DNA of 64,000 nucleotides, taken from the NCBI RefSeq assembly GCF_025642255.1, contig NZ_CP106759.1, positions 1,143,501 to 1,207,500 of the forward strand, in the 5' to 3' direction. Below, piece after piece: positions 45,915 through 54,873 of the stretch. This DNA comes from Stenotrophomonas maltophilia (lineage in GTDB: Bacteria > Pseudomonadota > Gammaproteobacteria > Xanthomonadales > Xanthomonadaceae). Position 1 is the stretch's first letter. Every line of letters starts with the position of its first letter. A model generated the notes under the pieces. The model saw only the letters and a list, made by a program, of their open reading frames with translations, was not told the DNA's origin and made no database searches. Made by a program: the position numbers and the translations under genes.

Positions 45915-47375
45915 ATGCGTCTGGTGATGAAGCTGTTCCTGGGCTTCTTCCTGATCGTGGGCATCGCCGCGTTCTTCGTCATGCGCGTGTTCGTCAACGA
46001 AGTGAAGCCGGGCGTGCGCCAGGCGATGGAATCGACCCTGGTCGATGCAGCCAACGTGCTGGCCGAGATGGCGGCGGCGGACGTCAAGGCAGGCACCATC
46101 AACAGCGGCAGTTTCACCCGCAACCTGGCCAAGGCGCGGCAGCGTGACCTGAAAGCGATGGTGTGGCGCTTTCCCAAGCGCGCCCTCGATTACCGGGTGA
46201 CGATCACCGATGCGAAAGGCATCGTGATCTACGATTCGCAGGGCCGCGACGTCGGTCGTGACAACTCGCGCTGGAACGATGTCTACCGCACCCTGCGCGG
46301 CGAGTACGGCGCCCGCTCCAGCCCGGAGACGCCGGGCGAGGAGGGCAACACCGTGATGCATGTGGCCGCGCCGGTGTACGACCCGGGCGATGGCCGCACC
46401 CTCATCGGCGTGCTCACCCTGGCCCAGCCCAACCGCAGCATCGATCCGTTCATTGCGGCCAGCCAGCGCGCCATCATCGAACGCGGCGCATGGCTGATAG
46501 GACTCTCGGCGCTGGTCGGGGTGCTGGTGACGATGTGGTTGACCACCGGCCTGGGCCAGCTCAGCCGCTATGCGCGCGCGGTCACCGCCGGTGAGCCGGT
46601 GCCGCCGCCACGCCGCCGCCGCGATGAGATCGGTGATCTCGGCCAGGCGCTGGAGACCATGCGGCGCAAACTCGAAGGCAAGGCCTACGTCGAGCAGTAT
46701 GTGCAGTCGCTGACGCACGAAATGAAGAGCCCACTGGCCGCGATACGCGGTGCCGCCGAGCTGCTGCAGGAACCGATGGCCGATGCCGACCGTGCGCACT
46801 TCGCGCGCAGCATCCTCGAGCAGCAGGAGCGGTTGACCGAAACCATCGACAAGCTGCTGGCGCTGGCCGAAGTGGAGCAGCATGGCTGGCTGCAGACGCG
46901 TGCTCCGATCGCACTGCCGGACCTGCTGCAGCAGACCGTCGCAGCCGCGCAGGTGCGCGCGCAGGCGGCCGGCGTCGAGGTACGCACTGATGCCGTGGCG
47001 GATCTGAGCATTCAGGGTGATGCCTATCTGCTGCGGCAGGCGCTGAACAACCTGGTCGACAACGCGGTTGCCTTCTCTCCATCGGGGACGGAGGTGGTGC
47101 TGCAGGAACAGGTTGAGGACGGCGGCGTGCGCCTGCAGGTGGCCGACCGGGGGGCCGGCATTCCCGACTATGCCCGTGACCGCGTGTTCGAGCGCTTCTA
47201 TTCGTTGGCCCGTCCCGGCAGTGGCCGCCGCAGCTCCGGCCTCGGGCTGCCGTTCGTGCAGGAAGTGGCGCGCCTGCACGATGGCCGTGTCCAGCTGCAG
47301 GCCCGCGACGGCGGCGGGACCGTGGCCAGCCTGTGGTTGCCGCTGGGCATGCCCGGCCCGCGCACGCGGCGCTGA
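45915..47375 (+). CDS. creC: CreC sensor histidine kinase
   Basis: A 486-residue inner-membrane sensor. The N-terminus MRLVMKLFLGFFLIVGIAAF is the first membrane helix, followed by a periplasmic domain (residues about 25-190) containing RVTITDAKGIVIYDSQGRDV, and a second helix near 192-212. The cytoplasmic kinase has H268 in SLTHEMKSPLAAIRG, the N-box LNNLVDNAVAFS, G1 DRGAGIP and G2 SSGLGLPFV. It should phosphorylate CreB. Length and layout are those of CreC. It is 3 bases after creB and 81 before creD. Confidence 0.93.
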   Translation: MRLVMKLFLGFFLIVGIAAFFVMRVFVNEVKPGVRQAMESTLVDAANVLAEMAAADVKAGTINSGSFTRNLAKARQRDLKAMVWRFPKRALDYRVTITDAKGIVIYDSQGRDVGRDNSRWNDVYRTLRGEYGARSSPETPGEEGNTVMHVAAPVYDPGDGRTLIGVLTLAQPNRSIDPFIAASQRAIIERGAWLIGLSALVGVLVTMWLTTGLGQLSRYARAVTAGEPVPPPRRRRDEIGDLGQALETMRRKLEGKAYVEQYVQSLTHEMKSPLAAIRGAAELLQEPMADADRAHFARSILEQQERLTETIDKLLALAEVEQHGWLQTRAPIALPDLLQQTVAAAQVRAQAAGVEVRTDAVADLSIQGDAYLLRQALNNLVDNAVAFSPSGTEVVLQEQVEDGGVRLQVADRGAGIPDYARDRVFERFYSLARPGSGRRSSGLGLPFVQEVARLHDGRVQLQARDGGGTVASLWLPLGMPGPRTRR

Positions 47376-47376
47376 C

Positions 47377-47392
47377 TTCACATCCGCTTCAA
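47377..47392 (+). promoter_or_regulatory. cre-tag-like site before creD
   Basis: The sequence ttcacatccgcttcaa is TTCAC-N6-TTCAA, one mismatch from the CreB/BlrA recognition motif TTCAC-N6-TTCAC. It lies 64-80 bases before the creD start, in the creC-creD gap, so creD can have its own CreB-driven promoter, as in related bacteria. Confidence 0.65.
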
Positions 47393-47456
47393 ATTCGCCA
47401 CAAACCCCGCTCACCGCGACGGTCCATGCTGCAGCCCTCTCCAACGAGGATGGACC

Positions 47457-48776
47457 ATGAAATCCCTGAAGATGCTGCTGCGGTTCGCCATTGTCGGCGG
47501 GCTGATCCTGCTGCTGCTGATTCCGCTGATGATGATCCGCAGCGTGATCAACGAGCGCAGTCAATACCGGGACGAAGCCTTCGCGCGGGTCGCTGACAGC
47601 CGCGCCGGCGCGCAGCAGCTGGTGGGGCCGGTGCGGGTGGTGCCGTGGGTGGAGCGCCAGCAGGTGGAAGTCGTCGACGCCAAGGGCAACAAGAAGACCG
47701 AGGTGCAGGTCAGCGAAGGGCACTGGCTGCAGATGCCGGCCTCGCTCGACGTTGGCGGCGAGATGCTGCCCAGCCAGCGTGAGGTCGGGCTGTTCAAGGT
47801 GCCGGTGTACAGCTGGAACGGCCAGTTGAAGGCCTCTTTCGCGGCTGACGACTATCCGGTCAAGCCAGGCCGCACCTATGGCCAGCCCTATGTGGCGCTG
47901 GGGGTGTCCGATGCGCGTGGCCTGGTCGGCACGCCCAACCTGCGCGTGGATGGCCGCCAGGTACGCCTGCTGCCGGGCGTCGGCGCCGCTGCGGAACTGG
48001 GGCGCGGCCTGCATGCCCCCGTGGCCGGCTTTGCCGGGGTGCAGGGTGGACAGCTGGCAGCAAGCACGGTGGAGCTGGAGCTGCGGCTGGACGGCAGCCG
48101 GATGCTGTCGGTCGTGCCGGTAGGCGATGACAACCGCATCGCACTGCGTTCGCGCTGGCCGCATCCATCCTTCGCCGGCGCCTTCCTGCCGAACGAACGC
48201 CGCGTCGATGCGCAGGGCTTCGACGCACGCTGGGCGGTGTCCTCGCTGGCCTCCGATGCCCAGCGCCAGCTGCGCAGCGATGGCGCGGTGGCGTCGCAGG
48301 CGGTGAGCGTGTCGCTGGTCGATCCGGTCGACGCCTACACGCAGGCGGATCGCGCCTCCAAGTATGGCGTGCTGTTCGTGCTGCTCACCTTCGTCGGCTT
48401 CATTCTGTTCGAGCTGATCAAATCGCTGCGCATCCACCCGCTGCAGTACCTGATGGTGGGCCTGGCGCTGGCGATCTTCTTCCTGCTGCTGATCAGCCTG
48501 TCCGAGCACATCGCCTTCTGGAAGGCCTATCTGGTCTCGGCGGCGGCTTGCATCGGCGTGCAGGCGGTGTATCTGGCCAACGTGCTCGGTCACTGGAAGC
48601 GCGGCCTGGGCTTCGCCGCGCTGCTGACCGTGCTGTATGGCGCGCTTTACGGGCTGCTGGTCTCGGAGAACAACGCGCTGCTGATGGGCTCGCTGCTGCT
48701 GTTCGTGATTCTGGCGCTGGCGATGTGGGTGACCCGCCGCGTGGACTGGTATGCGCTGGGCGCGGAAGCAAAGTGA
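47457..48776 (+). CDS. creD: CreD inner-membrane protein
   Basis: A 439-residue protein with one N-terminal hydrophobic helix (FAIVGGLILLLLIPLMMI), a large periplasmic part (about residues 35-300) with QYRDEAFARVADSRAGAQQL and PVRVVPWVERQQ, and five or so C-terminal helices (residues about 300-430, YGVLFVLLTFVGFILFELIK). This is the CreD pattern. The function is still poorly defined; in its relatives it is strongly induced by CreBC and affects envelope integrity. It is preceded by a cre-tag and followed 10 bases later by a small hypothetical gene. Confidence 0.93.
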   Translation: MKSLKMLLRFAIVGGLILLLLIPLMMIRSVINERSQYRDEAFARVADSRAGAQQLVGPVRVVPWVERQQVEVVDAKGNKKTEVQVSEGHWLQMPASLDVGGEMLPSQREVGLFKVPVYSWNGQLKASFAADDYPVKPGRTYGQPYVALGVSDARGLVGTPNLRVDGRQVRLLPGVGAAAELGRGLHAPVAGFAGVQGGQLAASTVELELRLDGSRMLSVVPVGDDNRIALRSRWPHPSFAGAFLPNERRVDAQGFDARWAVSSLASDAQRQLRSDGAVASQAVSVSLVDPVDAYTQADRASKYGVLFVLLTFVGFILFELIKSLRIHPLQYLMVGLALAIFFLLLISLSEHIAFWKAYLVSAAACIGVQAVYLANVLGHWKRGLGFAALLTVLYGALYGLLVSENNALLMGSLLLFVILALAMWVTRRVDWYALGAEAK

Positions 48777-48786
48777 GGAGAACGCG

Positions 48787-49197
48787 ATGGGATGGCGCCA
48801 GGGATTGCGGCTGAGAGCCCAGCAGGGCATTCCGGCTCTGCTCGAAGTGGATGCACTGCTGCAGGCGCATGGCGTGCTGGCGGCCCTGCCGGGGGCGCGG
48901 ATCGCCCCCGGCCTGGTCCGCTTCCAGCTGGCGGCGGCCACCTGCGAAGGAGTGCTGGGGCAGGGGCTGGAGTGGCTGGACGGTGCACGGCAGGGACGTG
49001 GCGTGCTGGGTGGAAAGGTGCCGCGCTACCGGCCCTGGAAGGCCGGGCCGGGGGCATTGGCCGAGATCGGCATCGCCGGCCTGCCCGGCGACTGGCCTGC
49101 GCATGCTGCGGTTTACGGCTGCAGCAGCATTGACCGGCGGCACTGGTTGCTGCTGCTGCCCATGCGCGCCCAGCTGTGGCTGGGCTGGAGCGGATGA
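48787..49197 (+). CDS. hypothetical protein downstream of creD
   Basis: A 136-residue product starting MGWRQGLRLRAQQGIPALLE with a strong AGGAG site 5-9 bases upstream of ATG 48787. No signal peptide or long hydrophobic stretch except a C-terminal HWLLLLPMRAQLWLGWSG, which could attach it to a membrane. It lies 10 bases after creD, so it is probably in the cre operon. I do not recognise a domain and no function is offered. Confidence 0.6.
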   Translation: MGWRQGLRLRAQQGIPALLEVDALLQAHGVLAALPGARIAPGLVRFQLAAATCEGVLGQGLEWLDGARQGRGVLGGKVPRYRPWKAGPGALAEIGIAGLPGDWPAHAAVYGCSSIDRRHWLLLLPMRAQLWLGWSG

Positions 49198-49295
49198 GGC
49201 GCCTGCACCGCCCATGACCGATGGGACGGGGGCCAAGCGCCCCCGCTGGCTAGACTCGAGGGGTTGATGATCGAGCCGAAGGGCAGGGGTGGGAT

Positions 49296-50894
49296 GTGCT
49301 GAAGTGGGGTGTGCTGGCGGTTGCGCTGGCGATGAGCGGGAATGCGACGGCGCAGCAGCGCGAGCCGGTGGACCTGGACATGGTCAGCCGCATCCGCCAG
49401 GAGGCGTTCCATCGCTCGCAGGTGATGGACACCTTCAGCTATCTCACCGAGCGCATCGGGCCGCGTCTGACCAACTCTCCCGCGATGGGGCGCGCCAACG
49501 CGTGGACCCGCAGCAAGTTCACCGAATGGAAGCTGGACAATGTCCACGACGAAGCGTTCGACGACTTCGGCCGTGGCTGGGAGTTCACCTCGGCCAGCGT
49601 GGAGATGCTCGGCGACCGCGTGATGCCGTTGCACGCGCTGCCCAAGGCCTGGACGCCGGGCACCGGAGGACCGGTCGAGGGCGAGCTGGTACAGGTGGAC
49701 ATCAAGAAGCCGGAAGACATCGAGAAGTACCGCGGCAAGCTGCGCGGGAAGATCCTGCTGCTCGGCGAGGCGCGCGAGTACAAGCGGGGTACCGAGCCGG
49801 ACTCGCATCGTCACGACGCGACCTCGCTGGAGGGACTGCAGGAATTCACCCTGCCCAAGGACAAGGACGCCACCGCCGAGCGCGCCAAGCGGGTGAAGGA
49901 GTACCAGGAGCGGCAGGCGCTGGCGGCCAAGGTCAACGCCTTCTTCGTCGAGGAAGGCGCATTGGCCTCGATCAGCATCAGCAGCTGGGACAACGGCATC
50001 ATCCGCGTGGCCGGTGGTGGCTCGCGCAAGGCCGGGGAATCGGTCGGCATTCCGGAGCTGGCGATGATCGCCGAGCACTTCAATCCGCTGGTGCGTGCAC
50101 TGGAGGCCAAGCAGCCCGTGCGCCTGCGGGTGGACGTGAGCGCGCGTTTCACCGACGACAGCGATCAGCCCGGCTACAACACGCTGGCGGAGATCCGGGG
50201 CAGCAGCAGGCCGGATGAGGTGGTGATGATCGGCGCGCACCTCGATTCCTGGCACAGTGGCACCGGCGCGGCCGACAACGCGGCCGGCGTGGCGGTGATG
50301 ATGGAAGCCATGCGCATCCTCAAGGCCACCGGTGCCAAGCCCCGGCGCACCATCCGGGTGGCGCTGTGGAGCGGCGAGGAGCAGGGCCTGATCGGCTCGC
50401 AGGCCTACGTCGCCAAGCACTTCGGCCAGTTCCCGGAACCGGTGGACGCTGCGCAGAAGGCGTTGCCGGCCTCGCTGCGCGACCCCACCGGACCGCTGCG
50501 CAAGACCCGCGACTACAGCAAGTTCCAGGTCTACTTCAACATGGACAACGGCTCCGGCCGCTTCCGTGGCATCTACGCGCAGGAGAACCTGGCGGCGATG
50601 CCGATCTTCGAGGCCTGGCTCGCCCCGTTCCATGATGTCGGCGCCACCACGGTGGCGACCCGCAACACCGGCAGCACCGACCACATCAGCTTCGATCGCA
50701 TCGGCCTGCCCGGCTTCCAGTTCATCCAGGACCGGCTGGATTACTTCACCAATGTCCACCACAGCCATCTGGACACCTGGGACCACGCCGAGCCCGAAGA
50801 TCTCAAGCAGGCAGCGGCCATCGTGGCCTCCTTTGCCTACAACGCGGCGATGCGAGAGCAGTCGTTCCCGCGCAAGGCCGAGCCGCAGCCGTGA
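49296..50894 (+). CDS. secreted M28 aminopeptidase
   Basis: A 532-residue co-catalytic zinc peptidase. GTG 49296 is chosen because it opens a signal peptide (MLKWGVLAVALAMSGNATAQ). The M28 ligands are visible as H315 (GAHLDSWHSG), D327 (GAADNAAG) and E361-E362 (SGEEQG), with the last histidine in HHSHLDTWDH. An insert of about 60 residues between residues 170 and 230 is a PA-like or linker segment rich in Glu and Lys. It probably frees N-terminal amino acids outside the cell. Followed by a GC hairpin and gltX. Confidence 0.9.
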   Translation: MLKWGVLAVALAMSGNATAQQREPVDLDMVSRIRQEAFHRSQVMDTFSYLTERIGPRLTNSPAMGRANAWTRSKFTEWKLDNVHDEAFDDFGRGWEFTSASVEMLGDRVMPLHALPKAWTPGTGGPVEGELVQVDIKKPEDIEKYRGKLRGKILLLGEAREYKRGTEPDSHRHDATSLEGLQEFTLPKDKDATAERAKRVKEYQERQALAAKVNAFFVEEGALASISISSWDNGIIRVAGGGSRKAGESVGIPELAMIAEHFNPLVRALEAKQPVRLRVDVSARFTDDSDQPGYNTLAEIRGSSRPDEVVMIGAHLDSWHSGTGAADNAAGVAVMMEAMRILKATGAKPRRTIRVALWSGEEQGLIGSQAYVAKHFGQFPEPVDAAQKALPASLRDPTGPLRKTRDYSKFQVYFNMDNGSGRFRGIYAQENLAAMPIFEAWLAPFHDVGATTVATRNTGSTDHISFDRIGLPGFQFIQDRLDYFTNVHHSHLDTWDHAEPEDLKQAAAIVASFAYNAAMREQSFPRKAEPQP

Positions 50895-50902
50895 CGTGAG
50901 CC

Positions 50903-50929
50903 GGAGGGGCGGACTCCGTCCGTCCCTCC
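50903..50929 (+). terminator. GC-rich hairpin after the M28 gene
   Basis: A 12-bp stem ggaggggcggac / gtccgtccctcc with one wobble pair and a 3-base loop. No T-run follows, so it may be a rho-dependent or RNA-stabilising structure and not a true intrinsic terminator. Confidence 0.45.
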
Positions 50930-50984
50930 GTGCCGGCGCGGGGCTGGTGGTAAAATCGGGGAATTCCCGTTCCTCGAGCCCCAC

Positions 50985-52388
50985 ATGACCTGCCGCACCC
51001 GCTTCGCCCCCAGTCCTACCGGTTATCTGCATATCGGTGGCGCCCGCACCGCGCTGTACTGCTGGCTGGAGGCCCGCCACCGCGGCGGCGAGTTCGTGCT
51101 GCGCATCGAGGATACCGACCGTGAACGCAGCACCCAGGGGGCGATCGACGCCATCCTGGAGGCGATGGAGTGGCTGGGCCTGGACTACGACGAAGGTCCG
51201 ATCTACCAGACCCACCGGGTGGCCCGTTACCGGGAAGTCGCCGAGCAGCTGATTGCCGACGGCAAGGCCTACTACGCCTATGAAACCCGGGAAGAGCTGG
51301 ACGCGATGCGCGAAGCCGCCATGGCCAGGCAGGAAAAGCCGCGCTACAACGGTGCCGCGCGCGAGCTGGGCCTGCCATACCGGGACGACCCGAACCGCGT
51401 CATCCGCTTCAAGAATCCGCTGCAGGGTACGGTGGTGTTCGATGACCTGATCAAGGGCCGGATCGAGATCGCCAACAGCGAACTGGATGACATGGTCATC
51501 TTCCGTCCGGACGGCTATCCCACCTACAACTTCGCGGTGGTGGTGGATGACTGGGACATGGGCATCACCGAGGTCATCCGCGGTGACGACCACATCAACA
51601 ACACGCCGCGCCAGATCAACCTGTACGAAGGCATCGGTGCACCGGTGCCGAAGTTCGGCCACATGCCGATGATCTTGGACGAGCAGGGCGCCAAGCTGTC
51701 CAAGCGCACCGGCGCCGCCGACGTGATGCAGTACCGGGATGCCGGCTACCTGCCGGACGCACTGCTGAGCTACCTGGCCCGCCTGGGCTGGTCGCATGGT
51801 GACCAGGAACTGTTTACCCGCCAGGAACTGATCGACCTGTTCGATGTGAAGGACTGCAACTCCAAGGCGTCGCGCCTGGACATGGCCAAGCTGGGCTGGG
51901 TCAACCAGCACTTCCTGAAGACCGTGGAGCCGGCCGACATCGTGCCGCACCTGGTCTACCAGCTGCAGAAGCTGGGCCTGGACGTGGCGGCGGGCCCGGC
52001 ACCGGTAGACGTGGTGATCGCCCTGCGTGAACGCGTGCAGACCCTGAAGGAAATGGCCGAGAAGGCCGTGGTCTGGTACCAGCCGCTGAACGACTACGAC
52101 GAAGCCGCAGTGGCCAAGCACTTCAAGGCCGGGGCCGAGGTCGCCCTGGGCAAGGCCCGTGAACTGCTGGCGGCGCTGCCGGAATGGACGGCCGAAGCGG
52201 TCGGCACGGCCCTGCACGACACGGCCGCCGCGCTGGAGATCGGCATGGGCAAGGTCGCCCAGCCGCTGCGCGTGGCCATCACCGGTACCCAGGTCAGCCC
52301 TGACATTTCCCACACCGTGTACCTGGCCGGCCGTGAGCAGGCCTTGAAACGCATCGACGCGGCCATTACCAAGGTAGCAACGGTCTGA
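50985..52388 (+). CDS. gltX: glutamyl-tRNA synthetase
   Basis: A 467-residue class I synthetase charging tRNA-Glu. The HIGH motif is H16-I-G-G in [10 protein letters not shown] and the KMSKS motif is K237-L-S-K-R. Rossmann catalytic domain, then helical anticodon-binding domain (from about residue 325). Length is normal. ATG 50985 is the start. It is followed by zur, 33 bases on. Confidence 0.97.
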   Translation: MTCRTRFAPSPTGYLHIGGARTALYCWLEARHRGGEFVLRIEDTDRERSTQGAIDAILEAMEWLGLDYDEGPIYQTHRVARYREVAEQLIADGKAYYAYETREELDAMREAAMARQEKPRYNGAARELGLPYRDDPNRVIRFKNPLQGTVVFDDLIKGRIEIANSELDDMVIFRPDGYPTYNFAVVVDDWDMGITEVIRGDDHINNTPRQINLYEGIGAPVPKFGHMPMILDEQGAKLSKRTGAADVMQYRDAGYLPDALLSYLARLGWSHGDQELFTRQELIDLFDVKDCNSKASRLDMAKLGWVNQHFLKTVEPADIVPHLVYQLQKLGLDVAAGPAPVDVVIALRERVQTLKEMAEKAVVWYQPLNDYDEAAVAKHFKAGAEVALGKARELLAALPEWTAEAVGTALHDTAAALEIGMGKVAQPLRVAITGTQVSPDISHTVYLAGREQALKRIDAAITKVATV

Positions 52389-52421
52389 GGCATCCTTGCC
52401 AGGCCGAACCGGAGAACGCGC

Positions 52422-52913
52422 ATGCCCGCCAAGACTGCCACTGCCTGTACCGCCCCCCACCACCACGTCCATGACGCATCGGATTTCGTGGCGGTGGTCG
52501 AGCGTGTCTCGCGCGAACGCGGGCTGCGCCTGACCCCCATCCGCGCCAACGTACTGAAGCTGATCGCCGAAGCCGGCAAGCCGGTCAAGGCCTACGAGCT
52601 GCTGGAATGGGTGCGCAACGGCAAGGGTGTGGGTGCCGATGCCCCGCCCACCGTGTACCGCGCGCTGGACTTCCTGATGGCCAATGGCTTCGTGCACAAG
52701 CTGGAATCGGTGAATGCCTTCGTGGCCTGCCACCATCCCAGCAGTGCGGCGCATTCGGTGCCGTTCCTGATCTGCAACAGCTGCCACAGCGCGGTGGAGC
52801 TGGAAGACCGCGAGATCGTCGGCCAGCTGGAGAAGCGGGCCAAGGAGCTCGGCTTCCAGCCGCAGGCGCAGACGCTGGAAGTGCACGGGCTCTGCGCCCG
52901 CTGCGCGGGTTGA
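52422..52913 (+). CDS. zur: Zur zinc-uptake regulator (Fur family)
   Basis: A 163-residue Fur-family repressor. The DNA-binding domain (residues about 20-95) has RLTPIRANVLKLIAEAGKPV and TVYRALDFLMANGF. The structural zinc ligands are C118-x2-C121 and C158-x2-C161, as in Zur. A His-rich N-terminus (APHHHVHDASDF) is notable. Zinc-loaded Zur represses uptake genes; a Zur-like box is found in this window near 61.08 kb. The gene's last 43 codons plus stop (52782-52913) are repeated at 54874-55005, beyond an inserted pair of genes, so its 3' end may have been supplied by an incoming element. Confidence 0.93.
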   Translation: MPAKTATACTAPHHHVHDASDFVAVVERVSRERGLRLTPIRANVLKLIAEAGKPVKAYELLEWVRNGKGVGADAPPTVYRALDFLMANGFVHKLESVNAFVACHHPSSAAHSVPFLICNSCHSAVELEDREIVGQLEKRAKELGFQPQAQTLEVHGLCARCAG

Positions 52914-52914
52914 G
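52782..52914. repeat. left copy of the 133-bp direct repeat (zur 3' end)
   Basis: It covers Cys121 to the stop of zur plus one base. The right copy is at 54874-55006, offset 2092 bases. The first 107 bases are identical; differences are at 52889, 52907 and 52910, all third-codon and synonymous. Direct repeats of a gene's 3' end around foreign DNA are the mark of insertion that restores the gene. Confidence 0.92.
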
Positions 52915-52922
52915 GAAGGGGC

Positions 52923-52943
52923 GGTGCCGGCCGTTGGTCGGCA
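52923..52943. repeat. REP-like hairpin next to zur
   Basis: The sequence gtgccggccgttggtcggca, directly after zur and before the inserted genes, resembles the second class of Stenotrophomonas REP hairpin (GTGCCGGCC...). It marks the left junction area of the insert. Confidence 0.55.
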
Positions 52944-53040
52944 TCAGAGTAAAAGGTTCGCAGCGGGTAGAGGCTCGGCTCCGCAAATGTTCCGCACGGA
53001 TACGGATTTCACAGTAGCTTTGTGAGCAAGTTCGTAGAAC

Positions 53041-53640
53041 TCAGTCTTGCGATCTGTCAGGGAAAAATTTGTCCCATTCAGAACACAGTTTCCGAAATGA
53101 CCTGCATCGTTGAAAGGTAGATTCAAGATCCATCCGCGCGGCAAACGCTGGTTGGTCAGTGCGTTCCCCATACCCGGAAGTCATCCGTTTTCCTAGCCAG
53201 CCCTTAGCGTCTCGAGGAATTTCTGCATCGATCAGCAGATCATCGGCGCTTACTTTCAGTCCTCGATGGCCATTGAGAGTTGCTGCGGATCCAATGAACC
53301 ATGCTTCAAACTCCCTCTTTATCAGCACGACAGATATATAATGATTCGGGGCTATCAACTTTGCCCTCGCCAGGGTTTTCAGGCCTAGCTCCTTGGGGCA
53401 GTCATCATCTGCATCAAGTACTACCAGTATCCATCCGTCGGCGCCGCACTTCTTGCTGGCAAGCCCAACATGTCTACTGAATTCTTCTTGTTTGTTTAAA
53501 AAACGATCACGTCGCACCCTAATTGGCTGCGGGATGTCGACGTGATTGTAGTGCCGCCGCCACTGGGCGATCTTTCGAAGAATTATGGGGAGAGCGACCA
53601 CCTCCCCGTCACCTTCAACAATCGCGGAAATCTTGGTCAA
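53041..53640 (-). CDS. DUF4276 family protein, TOPRIM-like
   Basis: A 199-residue protein starting at TTG 53640, which overlaps the stop of the ATPase gene as TTGA, so translation is coupled. The TOPRIM-like acids are visible: E9 in AIVEGDGEV and D76-A-D78-D-D80 in LVVLDADDDCPKEL. DUF4276 proteins share this fold with OLD-type nucleases and often lie next to AAA ATPases in defence islands. It would be the nuclease subunit of the pair. The base composition is AT-richer than the surroundings (about 43% GC in the line 53281-53340), a sign of transfer. Assignment as an antiphage nuclease is inferred, not shown. Confidence 0.78.
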   Translation of the reverse strand: MTKISAIVEGDGEVVALPIILRKIAQWRRHYNHVDIPQPIRVRRDRFLNKQEEFSRHVGLASKKCGADGWILVVLDADDDCPKELGLKTLARAKLIAPNHYISVVLIKREFEAWFIGSAATLNGHRGLKVSADDLLIDAEIPRDAKGWLGKRMTSGYGERTDQPAFAARMDLESTFQRCRSFRKLCSEWDKFFPDRSQD

Positions 53641-54836
53641 TTTGATATTCCATCGAACAACTTGATCTGCTTGGATTGGGCGGCAAGGTCGTCTGCATCT
53701 GGTTGAAGTTGTCCCAACTTTAACAACTCTCCGGCAGAGAATAGCCCTTCTCTGATGGCCTCTCTTGCTGCGCCATCGATTCCGCCAATTCGAGTTTCCC
53801 CGGCCTCGGACACTACCGCAAGAATTTGCGTGTCATCGATCGATACATCGTCAAGCAAGTCGGGGCTATGGCTTGTGACAATTACTTGTGTCGTCCGCGA
53901 CGCGCGATGAAGAGCTTCGCGTAAGGCCGCGCTTGCGCCAGGATGGAGGGCTGTTTCTGGCTCTTCAATTCCGATTAGAGTTGGGGCGAAGTCGCGGTTT
54001 GACTGAAATAGCGCGGTCAGAACGCCGAGCGCTCTTAGCGTTCCGTCGGACATGTTTTGGGCAGAGAATCTCCATGGGTCTTTTACGCCAGGAACCTCTT
54101 GTTTAAATTGAAGCGTCTCCATGGGGCCGACTTGGAGCCTATTAACGCCATGGACCGTCGGAACGACAGTCTGCAGATACTCCTCAATCGCGGATATGGC
54201 ATCGGGATTGACGTTCTGGAGGTGGCCGATGACGCTGGCAATGTTCTCTCCGACAGGCTTGAGAAGCTTTCCTTCCTGAGGTTGCTGGAGATCACGCATC
54301 AATTTTGGGTTCAGGTTGTAAAACCCCATGCAAGTAAGTGCGTCAAACACCGGTCGGAAAGAGCTAATGCCTGACAGCGCTACAAGCGCAAGTCGATCGC
54401 TTGTCAGTGACGGCACGATCTGCTCACTGCAGGCAACTACCTTTCCGCTTTCAACGCGATAGAAGGGCCCCTTGCCGGGACCGCGCAGGCTCAACTCTTC
54501 AGTCTGGACCTCAAAGCCTCGGTTCTTCAGTGCCCCCACCTTGAATGCGTAGTGCCCATTGAAACCGTCAATGCTGAAATCAATTCGGATACTGAAATGG
54601 GTGGGGTGCCCCGCGGATCTACGTCGCACCTCAGATAGCCCGCCCCGCAGATTCAAAGCCTGGTCGAGCGAGGTGGTGAGCGCGTCCTTTACTAAGTGGA
54701 GGGCGTCAAGAAAGTTGCTCTTTCCAGCCCCGTTGGTGCCGACGAGATAAACCAACGGGCCTAGCCGTACATCGCACTGACCGATGCTCCGATAGTTTCG
54801 AAGTGCAACCCGCGTTATAAAAGGGGGAGGGCTCAT
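53637..54836 (-). CDS. AAA family ATPase, OLD/SMC-like
   Basis: A 399-residue ABC-type ATPase of the AAA_15/AAA_21 group. Walker A is G33-T-N-G-A-G-K-S40 in YLVGTNGAGKSNF, the signature is MSDGT at 262-266, Walker B is LIGIEEPET near 287-295 with E291/E292 as catalytic candidates, and the H-loop is TSHSPDLLDD near 321-330. There is no TOPRIM domain inside; that is supplied by the next gene. The pair has the plan of two-gene OLD-like defence systems such as PARIS and AbiL, with different partner families. Upstream space to the right repeat is only 37 bases, so its promoter may lie in the repeat or it may be read from further upstream. Confidence 0.85.
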   Translation of the reverse strand: MSPPPFITRVALRNYRSIGQCDVRLGPLVYLVGTNGAGKSNFLDALHLVKDALTTSLDQALNLRGGLSEVRRRSAGHPTHFSIRIDFSIDGFNGHYAFKVGALKNRGFEVQTEELSLRGPGKGPFYRVESGKVVACSEQIVPSLTSDRLALVALSGISSFRPVFDALTCMGFYNLNPKLMRDLQQPQEGKLLKPVGENIASVIGHLQNVNPDAISAIEEYLQTVVPTVHGVNRLQVGPMETLQFKQEVPGVKDPWRFSAQNMSDGTLRALGVLTALFQSNRDFAPTLIGIEEPETALHPGASAALREALHRASRTTQVIVTSHSPDLLDDVSIDDTQILAVVSEAGETRIGGIDGAAREAIREGLFSAGELLKLGQLQPDADDLAAQSKQIKLFDGISN

Positions 54837-54873
54837 TGTGATGCTCGGTTCCTGATTCTTCCAATCTTATCAG

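Noticed and set aside
44760-48941. A minus-strand open frame of nearly 1400 codons opposite creBCD
   Set aside because: The three cre genes on the plus strand have full family motifs. The antisense product is low-complexity, rich in His, Gln and Arg.
49113-52886. A minus-strand open frame of over 1250 codons opposite the M28 gene, gltX and zur
   Set aside because: The plus-strand genes are clear. The antisense frame is a by-product of base composition.
52914-54873. Prophage or integrative element with integrase at zur
   Set aside because: No integrase, capsid, replication or transfer gene is present; only two genes are carried.
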